Source of the DNA: Mus musculus
Taxonomy: Eukaryota; Chordata; Mammalia; Rodentia; Muridae
DNA: 64,000 bases
Direction: 5' to 3'
Assembly: GCF_000001635.26 (NCBI RefSeq)
Contig: NC_000069.6
Location: 108,037,726-108,101,725, forward strand
This document shows, piece by piece, positions 23,961 to 34,912 of this stretch. The position numbers and the translations under genes are program-made. Within the stretch, counting starts at the first letter, position 1. Each line of letters starts with the position of its first letter. A model generated the notes under the pieces. The model worked only from the letters and a program-made list of their open reading frames with translations, searched no databases and had not been told where the DNA came from.

Positions 23961-24530
23961 GTGACCCCTATTGTCCAAAATGTGCAACTACAAGGCAGTG
24001 GCCTTAAGGTTCTTTTAGCCCACTCTATGGAAGAACTGTCTTCAATCAGCAAACACCACACAGCCATATATTTTTCTTTAACAAAAGTCGCTTTCAGTTC
24101 CGTGAGCTATCACACCCAGAGCTATCTTCCCAAGGAACCCACCTTTTTCCTCATTCCTACAAAGATGGCATGGGTGAAGAACAGCCATGGGTTTGCACAT
24201 AATACAAAGGCCCAGCAAGGTTCATGGGGACAGAATGTGACAGAGGAGAGGGGACAAGCCATACACCAAGATTCCCTGCAGTGGGGTCCCTGGGGATACG
24301 TTGATGTGAATATGCAAAACGTGGCCATCTGGGAACACCTCCAGCTGTACAGATACTCAACTTCTGACAAGCGACTGGACTGGAGTGGTGTGGGAACAGG
24401 AGCAGCTGGACCATCAGCCAATATAGGCTCACGTAGGAGGCTGTCTGCAGCTTCCACGCCCAGCCAGGTAGCAACCTCAGGCACAAGAGCCAGTAGTGGG
24501 GCAGCGGCGGCAGCAGCAGTTAGATAAATT
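23961..24530. other. Unassigned stretch open in several frames, possible old retrocopy
   Basis: A 188-codon plus-strand frame (23961-24527) and two minus-strand frames of 109-120 codons overlap here. I recognise none of the translations. Read on the minus strand, the sequence runs from a GC-rich start (CTGCTGCCGCCGCTGCC near 24515) to an AT-rich end, a gradient seen in retrocopied mRNAs. There is no poly(A) tail or target duplication that I can see. Chance cannot be excluded. Confidence 0.25.
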
Positions 24531-25490
24531 TATGGTCAAGATAAATTGCATATATTTTATAACATATATATTGCATATATATAATTATCAAAGAATAAAT
24601 TTAAAACATATTTTTTAAGAACCAGAGGTATCATTGATAACTCAGCTGAATCTGGAAGGCCTTGGGGACCCCAGGCCAAGGCCACCACAAGAATAAAACA
24701 AGTTGTTATCTAACAAGAGCCTCTCTTGGCCATTGCATCTGAAGGTCAAGTTTCCCTACAGGCAGCAGTGTCAGCCATGGAGGGAAAACCTTCCGAATGC
24801 ACAAAGGCACTGAACTGTAGAGTAGCCTGTCTCTGATCAGGGCCACATTGATACAGAAAAAGAGGTAATGCAAGACTGACTCCTGCTTCTCAAAGCCATG
24901 GCTTCAACCTCCGGCTCCCCAAAGTGCTCCTGATTGACGTTTTTGCAAATGCTCTGCTTGGTATTTTGAGTCTTTATTGCACCTTGTTCAATCCTAGGTC
25001 AGACGGAGTCGGTTCCAGGATTGGCCATCTCTAGAGGCCCAGCTGAGGATGCGGCGTGTGAGGCCTCATCTCCAGGATGGGCATCATCTCCTTGCCAGTG
25101 TGGCAACGTCTAACAAACCCATCCAACCTGGGCCCTCTGCCAGCACTGCCAAGGCTCTGCTCCTCTTCTCTCCTCCCCATGTCTGTGTGCACAGGAGCCT
25201 CTGACTCCAAGCTCTGAGGGAAGAATCGCAAAGAGCAGCTAACTGCAGAAGAAGTGTCTCCTAGACCTTCTCAGGAGACAGGGTTGCCTGGTGACGAGAT
25301 GGGCAGCAGAAGGCAGAGAGACCAGAGGGTAGCTCCAAGACCCACACATGACCCACACACACGATGGGAAAACCTCAAAGAAGAGACCAGAGAAGCAGCC
25401 TGGGAGAAGTGACTGCTGGGTAGCAGAGGCTCAAGATTTGGAGGACCAGGGAAACAGTTTGATGCAGTAGAAGAGTAAAGAAAGGAGGAA
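24531..25490. other. Stretch with no gene
   Basis: It opens with an AT-rich patch (24540-24620) and continues as ordinary sequence. No exon, SINE or LINE is recognised. Confidence 0.35.
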
Positions 25491-25493
<3 letters not shown>

Positions 25494-25536
<43 letters not shown>

Positions 25537-25575
25537 CGGGTGTGTGTTCATGTGTGTGTTCGTGTGTGTGCACAT
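25494..25575. repeat. (TG)n microsatellite
   Basis: A long TG dinucleotide run with imperfect tgtgtgttcg-type units at the right end. Confidence 0.9.
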
Positions 25576-25624
25576 GCGCGCCTGTGTGTATGTGAGACCT
25601 ATTTATTGAAAAGTTATTCTAAAT

Positions 25625-25990
25625 CAAGCAGTGGTGGAATGCACCTTTAATTCCTAGCACTAAGGAGACTGAAGCAGGAGGATCTCTGGGTTTGAGACCA
25701 GCCTGGTCTACGGATCAGCCAGGGATACACAGAGAAACCCTGCATAGAAAAACGGTTATGGGCTGGTGAGATGGCTCAGTGGGTAAGAGCACCCGACTGC
25801 TCTTCCGAAGGTCCAGAGTTCAAATCCCAGCAACCACATGGTGGCTCACAACCATCTGTAACAAGATCTGACTCCCTCTTCTGGTGTGTCTGAAGACAGC
25901 TACAGTGTACTTACATATAATAATAAATAAATCTTAAAAAAATGATAATATTTGAAATGAAAAAGAAAAAAAAAAAAGAAAAACGGTTAT
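25625..25990 (+). repeat. B1 SINE with a B2 SINE inserted at its tail (14-bp target duplication)
   Basis: B1 (about 25625-25745) is followed by AGAAAAACGGTTAT at 25746-25759. A well-preserved B2 with an A-rich tail follows (25760-25976), and then the same 14 bases recur at 25977-25990. The duplication shows a recent L1-driven insertion. Confidence 0.9.
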
Positions 25991-26499
25991 TCTGGTGGCA
26001 TCCACAGACGAAGGAAGTGTCAAATTGATTAATAAAAGAAACAGAATAATATAAAATAATTTACCCTGGGTGACCCCTGGCAGAGAAACACAGAAGAAAA
26101 TACAGCTTACCAAGCAGGACAGACAAGTCAGACTCTAGTGACAGACCAGTGGGTTGTGGGTTCTCCTGCTTTGTCACAACCTGTAAGCACCTCCCCACAC
26201 CAGCTGAGCATCACTGCATCTCAACGTGAAACTCAGATGTTCCAAGTTAACGTCACCTGCAAAACTCCAGAGGTTTCTAGAACACTAGAGGTGGTACGCC
26301 ACAGTGGCTCAGATTGGAATCTGGAGTCAAATGAGAATTGGAAAGCCTGGCTCTCACATCACAACACTGAGCAACCAGAAAATCCCTTAATCTGCAGATT
26401 AGACAATCCACCTGTGCTACCTCTGCCCACTGCTGGTTTCATTACTCAGAAGAGAAGGCTGTGCACCTTGCCTGGGCAGCAGAGTAATGCTGTCCCTAG

Positions 26500-28370
26500 A
26501 CAGAGAGGGACAGCTAGCCCTGAGGACAGAGCAAGAGAGAGCTAGCCCTGCCACTCATCTGCCGTGAGGTAGATGTCCTCCACTCACTCACCCCCTCACT
26601 ACCTGCAGCAGTTGATATAACTGGCCCCGGGATCATGAGAGTATGTAAGCTGGCCCTACCTCTTGCCTGCTGCAGCACTCATGAGATGGAGCCCTGCACC
26701 TCACCTGACCAGCACAATAGATCTGGCTCTGGTGGAGGGGGCTCAGATGAGCTAGCCCAGGGGGTGAGAGTGTGGGAGAGCTGGCCCCACCACTCATCAG
26801 CCTTGTAGTGGTGTGGTGTGGTGGTGGTGGTGGGGTGATGCCCTCCCCGCTTCACCTGCAGTAGTCCAGAGAGCTCGTCCTGGGTCATAAGAGTTGAGAG
26901 AGCTAGCTAGCCCTGTCCCCTCACTGGCTATAGCACTCAGGAGAGTGAGTCCTGCACTTTGCCTAGGCAACACAGTGGAGCTGGTTCTATGGTGAAGGCA
27001 TTGGCTGAGCTAGCCCTGGGGGTGTGAGAGCAGGAGAACTGGCCCAGCCCCTCCCAGGCTGCAGCACTTGGGAGAGTGAGCCCCTGCACCTTGACGGGAC
27101 AGCACAGTGGAGCTGGCTTTGGAGATGTGGGCATGTCTGATCTGGTTCCAAGGGCATGAGAGCAAAAGAGCTGATCCTGCCTCCTGCAGACGGAGGCACG
27201 AGGTGGCCTAGCTGGAGCAGTGCTGGACAGCTTGTCCCGGTGTGCAGATAAGGGAGAGCTGGTCTGCCATCCAGACCCAAATCCAGGGCTCTAAGTTGGC
27301 CTACCCCAAATCTGTATCATCTGCAAATGGTTGGGATTTGTGATGGGGCCGGTCCTGCTGATCCAGGGCTGCAGGATCTCCATGACCCAGGGCAACAACA
27401 GGAAAACTGGGAGGAGTCGCAGGGAGGATACAGTATTGATGATGTCACAGAAGCCAGAGACCTCGAACCAGACCAATGACTCATTGTATTGAACATTCAC
27501 AAGGGAAGACGTGAGAACAGAGGGATATACTGTGGGGCACTATAGATTCCACAATGAGTGTGTGTGTGCACACGCAGTGGGAGAAGATTGCAAGGGCGAA
27601 GGGTAGATATGAGGGGACAGGGAGATGAGCAGGACTGAGCAGGGTACATGTCGTGAACCTCACAAGGAATCAATAAAAAGTTTTTAAAAATCCAAAGCCA
27701 AGAAAGAGAGAGAGAGAGAGAGAGAGAGATCCACCTGTGAACTGTGGCTAATAAAAGAGATCCTATCGAGTGAGCTGTGAGGATCTGAAAATGAAACAAT
27801 CCAGGAAAAGAACATGATAAATAGAATGTTGGCTGGCTGGTGTGGGCTGGGAGCGCTGAGCCCTGGGAGGGGACAGTGTGCCTGAGTCTCCACTGTCACT
27901 CCCAAAGCATCTCCTAAGACCCACGATCACGGGGGCTCCCCCAGGGTGCTCAGGGCCACCGCTGCGGTGACAGTAGGAACAGAGAAGGAGGAGATCCTGG
28001 GAGCTAAGAGACACTGGGAGCCTGCCTTCAAAAGTGTGCCCTTCCGTGTTGATGTCCTTGGCCTTCACTGCTGCCGAGGGCTATGATGGAGTCTGTGGCC
28101 CATGCAGCAGCAGAGGGCCATGGTGACATCCATGCTCTCTACTGCCACTGGAGACCATGCTGAGGTCCGTGGTATGTGCTGACACCTAGACCATGTGAAT
28201 GTCTATGGCCCACGTTGTCACCAGAAACCACGTGGAAGTCTGTGATCCATGCTGACTGCAAAGGGCAAGGAAACTACTTTTGATGATTGCAGACTCATGG
28301 TTGAGAAAGACAGACACGGAAGGTTTCTGTGACAACCCCTGTCCCCACTCTACTCCACCAAAACAAAACA
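26500..28370 (+). mobile_element. L1-related sequence with degenerate internal tandem repeats
   Basis: From 26540 to 27290 a degenerate unit recurs several times, with phrases such as gagagctggccc, cagcactc(a/g)(t/g)gaga and cctgcacct. 27290-27700 ends with aatcaataaaaag and an A-rich stretch, like an L1 3' end. 27830-28360 carries a second phrase family (catgctga.gtc.gtgg). I recall such sequences from old rodent L1 families, but the subfamily is not certain. The Pro/Ser-rich frames inside are by-products. A (GA)n run lies at 27706-27729. Confidence 0.45.
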
Positions 28371-28449
28371 AAACAAAACACCATCACCAACAACAAAAGA
28401 GTAACAGTCTAGGCAGAAAGCCATTGAAAAGGAACTCAAAGATAAGCAC

Positions 28450-28650
28450 CTAGCAGTGGTGGCTCACGCCTTTAATCCTAGCACTTGGGAGGCAGAGGCA
28501 GGTAAATTTCTGAGTTCAGAGGCCAGCCTGGTCTACAGAGTAAGTTCCAGGACAGTCAGAGCTATACAGAGAAACCCTGTCAAAAAAAAAAAAACAAAAA
28601 AAAACAAAAAAAAAATAAAAATAAAAATTGAAAAATTAAAAAATAAATCA
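28450..28650 (+). repeat. B1 SINE with long A-rich tail
   Basis: A clear B1 (gcctttaatcctagcacttgg ... cagagaaaccctgtc) with an A-rich tail containing AAAAC and AAATA units. Confidence 0.85.
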
Positions 28651-28654
28651 TGAT

Positions 28655-29400
28655 GTGAGGGGCTGGAGAGAGGCTCAGTGGTTAAGAGCATTTGAAAGAC
28701 TCCAAGAGGAGCCCCTCGCTCAGGCCTCAGGACAATAGCGGACACCCAAGAACTCACGATAGACTGAGCTTGTTGCAAACCACATGAGGCTTTATTCGGG
28801 GAAAGCCAGAGCTCTGGGGACGACTCATATCCCACGCAGGGGTAGAGGAGTCGACCTCAAGAGGAAAGAGGTCCCAGTTTTTATAGGCCCTCAGGGGGGA
28901 AAGGAGAAGGGGGGTGTAGGGGATTTCCAGATCTAAACAATGTCTATTCTCAAGAAATGGGTATGGGAGGGGTACAAGGAAAGAGTCTGGTGCAGGTGTA
29001 GCAACTCAGGATTGGCCAGGCTGTGGTTGCTGGGGAGATTTTCTGACTCTTTCTCAGCAACCAATATCTGGTCAAAACATTGGCAGACACACAGGTTCAA
29101 GGAGTGGCCAGAGCATTGTGCACCTCTATTTTTCTAAATCAGTGAAGCTAGTTCTGCTAACACTGACGTCTATCTTGCCAATTTCAGGGCTTCTGTGTCC
29201 TTTTACATTCTGTCAGGATCTTTCACATTGACTGCTCTTCCAGAGGTCCTGAGTTCAAATCCCAGCAACCACATGGTGGCTTATGACCATCTGTAATAAG
29301 AGCTGATGCCCTCTTCTGGTGTGTCTGAAGACAGCTACAGTACTTACATATAATAAATAAATACATAAATTCATAAATAAATACATAAATCTTTTAAAAA
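28655..29400 (+). repeat. B2 SINE split by an LTR
   Basis: The 5' part of a plus-strand B2 (ggctggagagaggctcagtgg) stops at 28692 and resumes at 29226-29230 with gactgctcttccagaggtcc, ending in AATA-rich tail repeats near 29400. The two halves join exactly across the LTR. Confidence 0.9.
28689..29229 (-). mobile_element. Solo class I LTR inserted in a B2 SINE, 4-bp target duplication
   Basis: The element proper is 28693-29225 (533 bp), from TGAAAGA to TCTTTCA, flanked by CATT at 28689-28692 and 29226-29229. On the minus strand it has a TATA box (TATAAAAA at about 28876-28884) and a polyadenylation signal AATAAA at 28791-28796, so transcription would run toward lower coordinates. It is a solo LTR with no coding remains. 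It must be younger than the B2 it split. Confidence 0.92.
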
Positions 29401-29507
29401 GAAAAATCGTGATAAGGATGTTAAAGTGTGGCTCTCCACAGTTGATGGCTTCTGCAGGGGTGGGGTGGGGAAGTTTTCTTTATGGGGATGGCTACTGGGA
29501 GTGTGAC

Positions 29508-29575
29508 ACTGCTGCTGCTGCTGCTGTTCCTCCTCCTCCTCCTCCTCCTCCTCCTCCTCCTCCTCCTCACCTCCC
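29508..29575. repeat. (CTG)n and (CCT)n trinucleotide repeats
   Basis: Five or more CTG units run directly into about fifteen CCT units. No gene frame uses them, and the Leu/Pro/Glu-rich frames are by-products. Confidence 0.9.
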
Positions 29576-29699
29576 CTCCCGCTCCCCTGACCTCTCCCCT
29601 TCCTTTTTCTTCTTTTTGGGAGGGACCACAAGTATGGGGGAGAGGGGTGCTGGAACGACTGGGAAGTGAGTGTGATCAGGGTGCATGAAATGAAATTTC

Positions 29700-30030
29700 C
29701 AAATAATAATAAAAATATTATGTTGAAAAAAAGAGTGCCCTTAGTGGAGGCCCCGGAGTTAGAGAAGTTGGTACCTTGCCTTTGAGGAGGATATTAGGAC
29801 CCTGTGTGATGCCTCCTGGTCTCCAGGAGGTAAAGGGACCTTCTCCATCACATGCTCCCTCTACTGAGTGCTGTGCTGTCACCAGTCCATAGCGAAAGGA
29901 GCAAGTGGACACGGATGCAGGCCTCTGAATGTGAGCCAAGATAAACTTCTCCTTCTTTTAAGTTACCCCAGGTTTCTGCCCCAGTGACAACGTTAACACA
30001 CTCTGACACACTGTCACTTATTAACATGAG
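29700..30030. repeat. Rodent interspersed repeat remnant
   Basis: It contains the phrase gagccaagataaacttctccttcttttaagtt, typical of an abundant rodent repeat. The family is not assigned. Confidence 0.4.
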
Positions 30031-30167
30031 CTCTCAGAAAAAGTTATGGACTCTGAGCTTTCGTTCTCTTGCCTAGAGAGATTTGGACTTGTCCCCACCT
30101 CTCAGCATGCATGCTCTCAATCTTTTGTCAGACTGTGCCAGCCAATCATGACACTATGGCTACTTAT

Positions 30168-30363
30168 ACAGCCCTGTTTTTTGTTTGTTTATTTTGTTTT
30201 GTTTTGTTTTTCGAGACAGAGTTTCTCTGTGTAGCCCTGGCTGTCCTGGAACTCACTCTGTAGACCAGGCTGGCCTTGAACTCAGAAATCCACCTGCCTC
30301 TGCCTCCCAAGTGCTGGGATTAAAGGCGTGCGCCACCACTGCCCGGCACAGCCCTGTTTTTTT
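30168..30363 (-). repeat. Young B1 SINE, minus strand, with 15-bp target duplication
   Basis: A reverse-complement B1 with T-rich tail lies at 30183-30347. ACAGCCCTGTTTTTT occurs immediately on both sides (30168-30182 and 30348-30362). Confidence 0.9.
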
Positions 30364-30375
30364 AAAACACACACA

Positions 30376-30570
30376 TAGGCTAGTGAGATGGCTCAGTGGT
30401 TAAGAGCGCCGACTGCTCTTCCGAAGGTCCCAAGTTCAAATCCCAGCAACTACATGGTGGCTCACAACCATCTGTAACGAAATCTGATGCCTTCTTCTGG
30501 AGTGTCTGAAGACAGCTACAGTGTACTTACATATAATAAATAAATAAATCTTAAAACACACACACACACA
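30376..30570 (+). repeat. B2 SINE
   Basis: A near-complete B2 (gctagtgagatggctcagtgg ... gtgtacttacatataataaa) followed by a short CA run. Confidence 0.9.
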
Positions 30571-30814
30571 CGTTAAAGGTCAGTAGACAATCTCAGATAT
30601 AATTCTCTAGAACATTGTCTACCTCATTTGAGACAATTAGGCTAGACTAGCTGGCCAGCGATCCCCAGTGAGCCTCCTGCCCGCACCTCCCCAGCTCTGG
30701 GATTCTGGGAACTGATCTTAGGTCTTTGTACTTGAGAGGCAAGTGCTATACCAGCTGTTACCTGTTACCCCCCTAGGCCCTAACCACTGATCTTCCTTTT
30801 TAGTTGTACTCATT

Positions 30815-31245
30815 ATTTTTATTTTATGTGCATGGGTGTTCTGCTTACATGGATGTCTGCGCACCATATTCCTACCGAGGTCAGAAGTTGGATCTCCTAC
30901 AACTGGAGTTGCAGACAATTGTGAGCTGCCACGTTGGTGTTGGAGAGTGTCTGGAAGAACTGCCAGTGTTATTAACCACTTAGCCAGCCCTCCAGCCATT
31001 AACTACAGATTTTTGTTTGGTTAGTTAGCTTTGGTTTTTTTAAAGACAGAGTTTCTCTGCATAGCCTTGGCTGTCCTGGAAATTGCTCTGTAGATCAGAC
31101 TGACCTTAAACTCAGAGATCCCTCTGCCTCTCTGCCTCTCTGCCTCTCTGCCTCTCTGCCCCTCCCCCCCCCCCCCACCTCTGCCCCTGCCTCTGCCTCC
31201 CAAGTGCTGAGCCTAAAGGCATGGGCTGCCACCACCCAGCTTAAC
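30815..31245 (-). repeat. B3 SINE and an expanded B1 SINE, minus strand
   Basis: A B3 lies at about 30815-31000. The B1 at about 31035-31240 carries an internal tandem expansion of ctctgcct units and a C-run (31123-31180). Confidence 0.7.
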
Positions 31246-33420
31246 TACAGCTCTTAACTGCCTTTCTAAATGCTCTTCTCCACTCCCACAGCTATCAGCC
31301 ACATCTAGCTCACTCCTGCCAGGAAGAGGCAGGACATTGTCCCTTCTCAGAGACAACTTCTGCCCTCAACCAGATACAGACGTTAAGGGCCACAGTAGAG
31401 TGGCTGAGGGGTCAGCTCTGTACTTCCTCAACCTCACTGAACCTGGTGTTTCTCTTTGGGGGCAGGAGAATGCCAGACTTGGAGGTGAATGCCTGCAATC
31501 TCAGTACTTACGCCGAGTGAGGCAGAATGACTGCTGTTAATTCAAAGCCAGCCAGGGCTACGGAGTGAGTCAAGCAAGCTTGGGATAGAGAAAGCACCTC
31601 CGCATCAAAATGAAAGAGTGGGAATATGATGCCGGCTGACATGCAAAGCAGCCCTTAGTACATTGCACACACTCACACAGAAAGAACTTGGACCTCTGTG
31701 TTCAGGGTGCTATAAACACACCCTAGTCCCCTCATTTCCTCAGGATCCCAGGTTGGGGTAGGCAGGACTTTACTCCTCTACCTGTTTGTATGTTTCAGGG
31801 CTGACTTGCCCAGCCAAGAGGCTCACAACCAGGCCAGTTTTTCAGGAGCGAAGTGGAGTTGGACATCTAACCCTCCATGTGGCTGCTTTGCTGACAGGAG
31901 CCAGGCTGCACTGCAGCAGAGACAGCAGTTCTGCTCAGCTTGTCCAACCAGGAAGAAGAACCAATCTGAAGGCTGGACCTGAGGCTGAACCAATCTTATC
32001 TGGAAGCGGGCGGGGCGGAGGGTAGGGCTCTCCTGAGCTCTGTGCAGACCCAGCATCTGATTCTGAGGACGCTCCCCTCCAAGAGTAACCAACATTCAAA
32101 CGCACACACATCCTCATTCGATGTAACTCGTCTTTGGTTTAAAGGGGCCCCTTTGACTTGCTTTGGAAGCCGCTTTTGAAGTTACCCGACTGAGTAACTC
32201 CTTTAGTTTAGAACTGGCTATGGCTACAGTCATGCTGCGGATTCTGGAGCGTTTGCCAAATGCAGTTTACAAATTGTTTCCAAATATAATGACATTTGTA
32301 GGGATACTAAAATTAACAAATATTGAAGTTGACATGCTAGGTTTTGAAGGCATTTCTTTAAACATTTGTTAGTTTCAGTTTCTCCTCTTTTCTTATTTTA
32401 CAGCCTCCAAAGTTCTAGCTTCCCAGCCATCTTTGAGCCTTTGAAAGCCTACTCCACAGATTTACATCCAGAACTAGGGACCGGGGTCACTCCTAACTCC
32501 AGATGCTACAGGAGCCCCGTGGCTTCTAGCTGCAGAGACCACCTACCCTAAGTCATCGACCAGGCAAGGTCAAGTTGAGGGGCTTTGCTCCCATATAGAA
32601 AACAAAGTGAACTATTGAACATTAGGATAAACATGAGTTAATGTTTAAATGTTCTATTGGACTTTCCTTTAATAAATTCACCCAGGAGGTAATAGTGTGA
32701 CAAGGTTTGGATGAGCACAAGAAATGTCCCCACCTGCTCCTCTCTGGCTCCCCAGGAGGGGGCGCCGCAGAGCAGCCCAGGTTGCTGTCTACTTGGCTAG
32801 GATTTACAGTTGTAGTGCCTAGGTGTAGACTTCACAATGTGCTAGGCCGAGGGCCACAAGGGGAAGGTTCTTCTGCTGTTTGCACACACCATTTGGGGCA
32901 TTTTAAAGCATTGATTTTAAAAGTCCCCACCACCAATCTCAACCCAGCAAATGAGAAGGAGTTCCCGCCCCAGCAAGGACTACATAACGAGTTCAAGGTC
33001 AGCCTTTGGACGGTGGTAAGGTGCTGCCTTCCTCAAGAGGGGTCCACACTCAGCAGCCTCCAAGCAGGTCACTTGGAAGGGCTGACAGGGAGACCGGATG
33101 AGAGGTCTGTCAAGGCAGAGGGCAGGCAAGCAAGGGAAGGGCTTTGCTTCATCCTATCAAGTGAAATTGACATCTCAAACCTGGCAATTCTCTCTTATGG
33201 ACATGTAGGTTAGTGTGAGAATCTCAAGCCTTGAGCAAACCAAAGCTAAAGCTTACTAGAATCTTACCTAATGCTTTAAATCCAATCCAGCATGAGGAAA
33301 GCATTATGGGTAAGAATCTGGCGGCACAAAGAAGGAAGTACCTTGCCCATGGTCACACAGATCAGGACTACAGCTAAGGCCAGGTGTCACGGCTCCACAG
33401 TGCACAGCCAGTCACACACT
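31246..33420. other. Mostly unique stretch with no recognised gene; promoter-like patch at 31.95-32.05 kb
   Basis: No exon could be assigned. A 168-codon plus-strand frame (32707-33213) is unrecognised and has no flanking splice logic. 31955-32020 holds two AACCAAT boxes and a GGGCGGGGCGGAG GC box. Confidence 0.35.
31955..32025. promoter_or_regulatory. CCAAT and GC-box cluster without an assigned gene
   Basis: Two AACCAAT motifs about 30 bp apart, a CTTATC (GATA-type) motif and a GGGCGGGGCGGAG GC box fall within 70 bp. This combination is usual in promoters. The GC content is above that of the flanks. It may be an enhancer or an unannotated promoter. Confidence 0.3.
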
Positions 33421-33429
33421 CCAGGCCTA

Positions 33430-34030
33430 CATACTACTCTTTTAACATTTTGAGCATGCGCACATATGCACATGCCCTGGTGCATATTCCTGGAGGACAA
33501 TTTTCAAGAATCTGCTTTCACTTTCCACAATGTAAACCAAGCACTGAACCAGGGTGTGAGGCTTGGCAGCAGTGTCCTTTACCGCTGAGCCATCTCTCCA
33601 GCCCAGCCCTAGTCATTCTTAACAGAGAAAATCTATGGTGGAAAACCATCATGGGACAGGACACAGAATACAAGTAACAAAACATGAAAGGGGTGCCAAT
33701 CATTTTAAATGTAAGTTCAATAAGAACAAAATCTGTGTTTTTAAAAACAAATCCCTTGAACTTAGCGTGTGGCGGCACACACCTGTAACCTGTGCAAGAA
33801 GGCTGTGTGGAAGGCCAGCCTGAGCTGCAGAAGGCCCCGTCTCAAAACGTGCAAACAAGAAGTGGGATGGCAAGGCGACTAAGTGATGGCTGCCGAGCCT
33901 GACAACCTGACCCATCTCCAGGGCCCGTGTGGTGGAAGGAGAGGACCAAGTGGCCTGCACATGTGCTTCATGGCGAGTACACACAGATGCACACATGCAC
34001 ATGCACGCGTGCACACACACAATGTAATAA
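33430..34030. repeat. B3-type SINE (minus) and diverged B1/B4-type SINEs (plus)
   Basis: A minus-strand SINE at about 33430-33605 ends gccatctctccagccc. 33765-33855 is a degraded B1-like piece, and 33868-34025 resembles a tRNA-derived SINE ending in a CA-rich tail. Confidence 0.55.
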
Positions 34031-34624
34031 AAAGGCTTTTTGAAGAAAAAAGAACTAGAAGGAAAGCATGAATATGTAAAATATATTCATGCATACAGAT
34101 AGCTCAGGTATGCTTGGTAAAACTGGTAGCAAGGAGAGGCTTTTTGCTTCCTATTTTCTTAAGTCCCCTTTTAAGAAACCTTTTCTACCAAGGCATTTTA
34201 TTTATACTCATGTTTTTGTTTTATATTCCTGGAAAAAGATCCCAGTAATCTTCCTCCTGGGTGTTTTCACAGCTCGTGCTGCCATCTAAGACTATCAGTA
34301 CAATGAAACCAAGCCAGCAGGGTTCTCCTAGGTCTCTGAGCTGCACATCAAGCAAATCTGGGGCTGCCCATGCCATCCGTGGCTAGCCTGGCAGTGAGGC
34401 TCTGCAGCCGTCAGTGATGAGCAGGGCATCCATGCTTCCTCCTGGCTAACGGTTAGGAAGCAGGAACTTGAGCATGGGCTGGTGAGGATGAGCTGTGTCT
34501 CTTCAGCACCATTTACACTCTTGAGAGCATCAGCCAGCAAGTTCGTGTGACCCATTATGGAAGCGGAGAAAGAGTTCTGTTTTTAGCTAGGAAAAGCTTC
34601 CTTACCTTTTAAAGATTATTCGTT

Positions 34625-34912
34625 CCTGGGCTGTGTGTACAGATCACTCACGTAGTATATGAGTCCTGTGTTCAGTCCCTAGCACCACAAAAATCAAACT
34701 TTAAAAAGGATATTTTTCAAAAGATTCACTCTTGATGAATGTTTAAAAGAGAAATGTCGGCTGGGCGTGGTGGCGCACGCCTATAATCCCAGCACTTGGG
34801 AGGCAGAGGCAGGTGGATTTCTGAGTTCGAGGCCAGCCTGGTCTACAGAGTGGGTTCCAGGACAGCCAGGGCTACACAGAGAAACCCTGTCTCGAAAAAC
34901 CAAAAAAAAAAA
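34625..34912 (+). repeat. ID-type SINE and a young B1 SINE
   Basis: A weak ID-like stretch lies at about 34630-34700. A full, little-diverged B1 lies at about 34751-34905 (ggctgggcgtggtggcgcacgcc ... ccctgtctcgaaaaacc) with an A-rich tail. Confidence 0.8.

Noticed and set aside
32707..33213. 168-codon plus-strand frame
   Set aside because: The protein is not recognised and I see no promoter, splice or conservation evidence.
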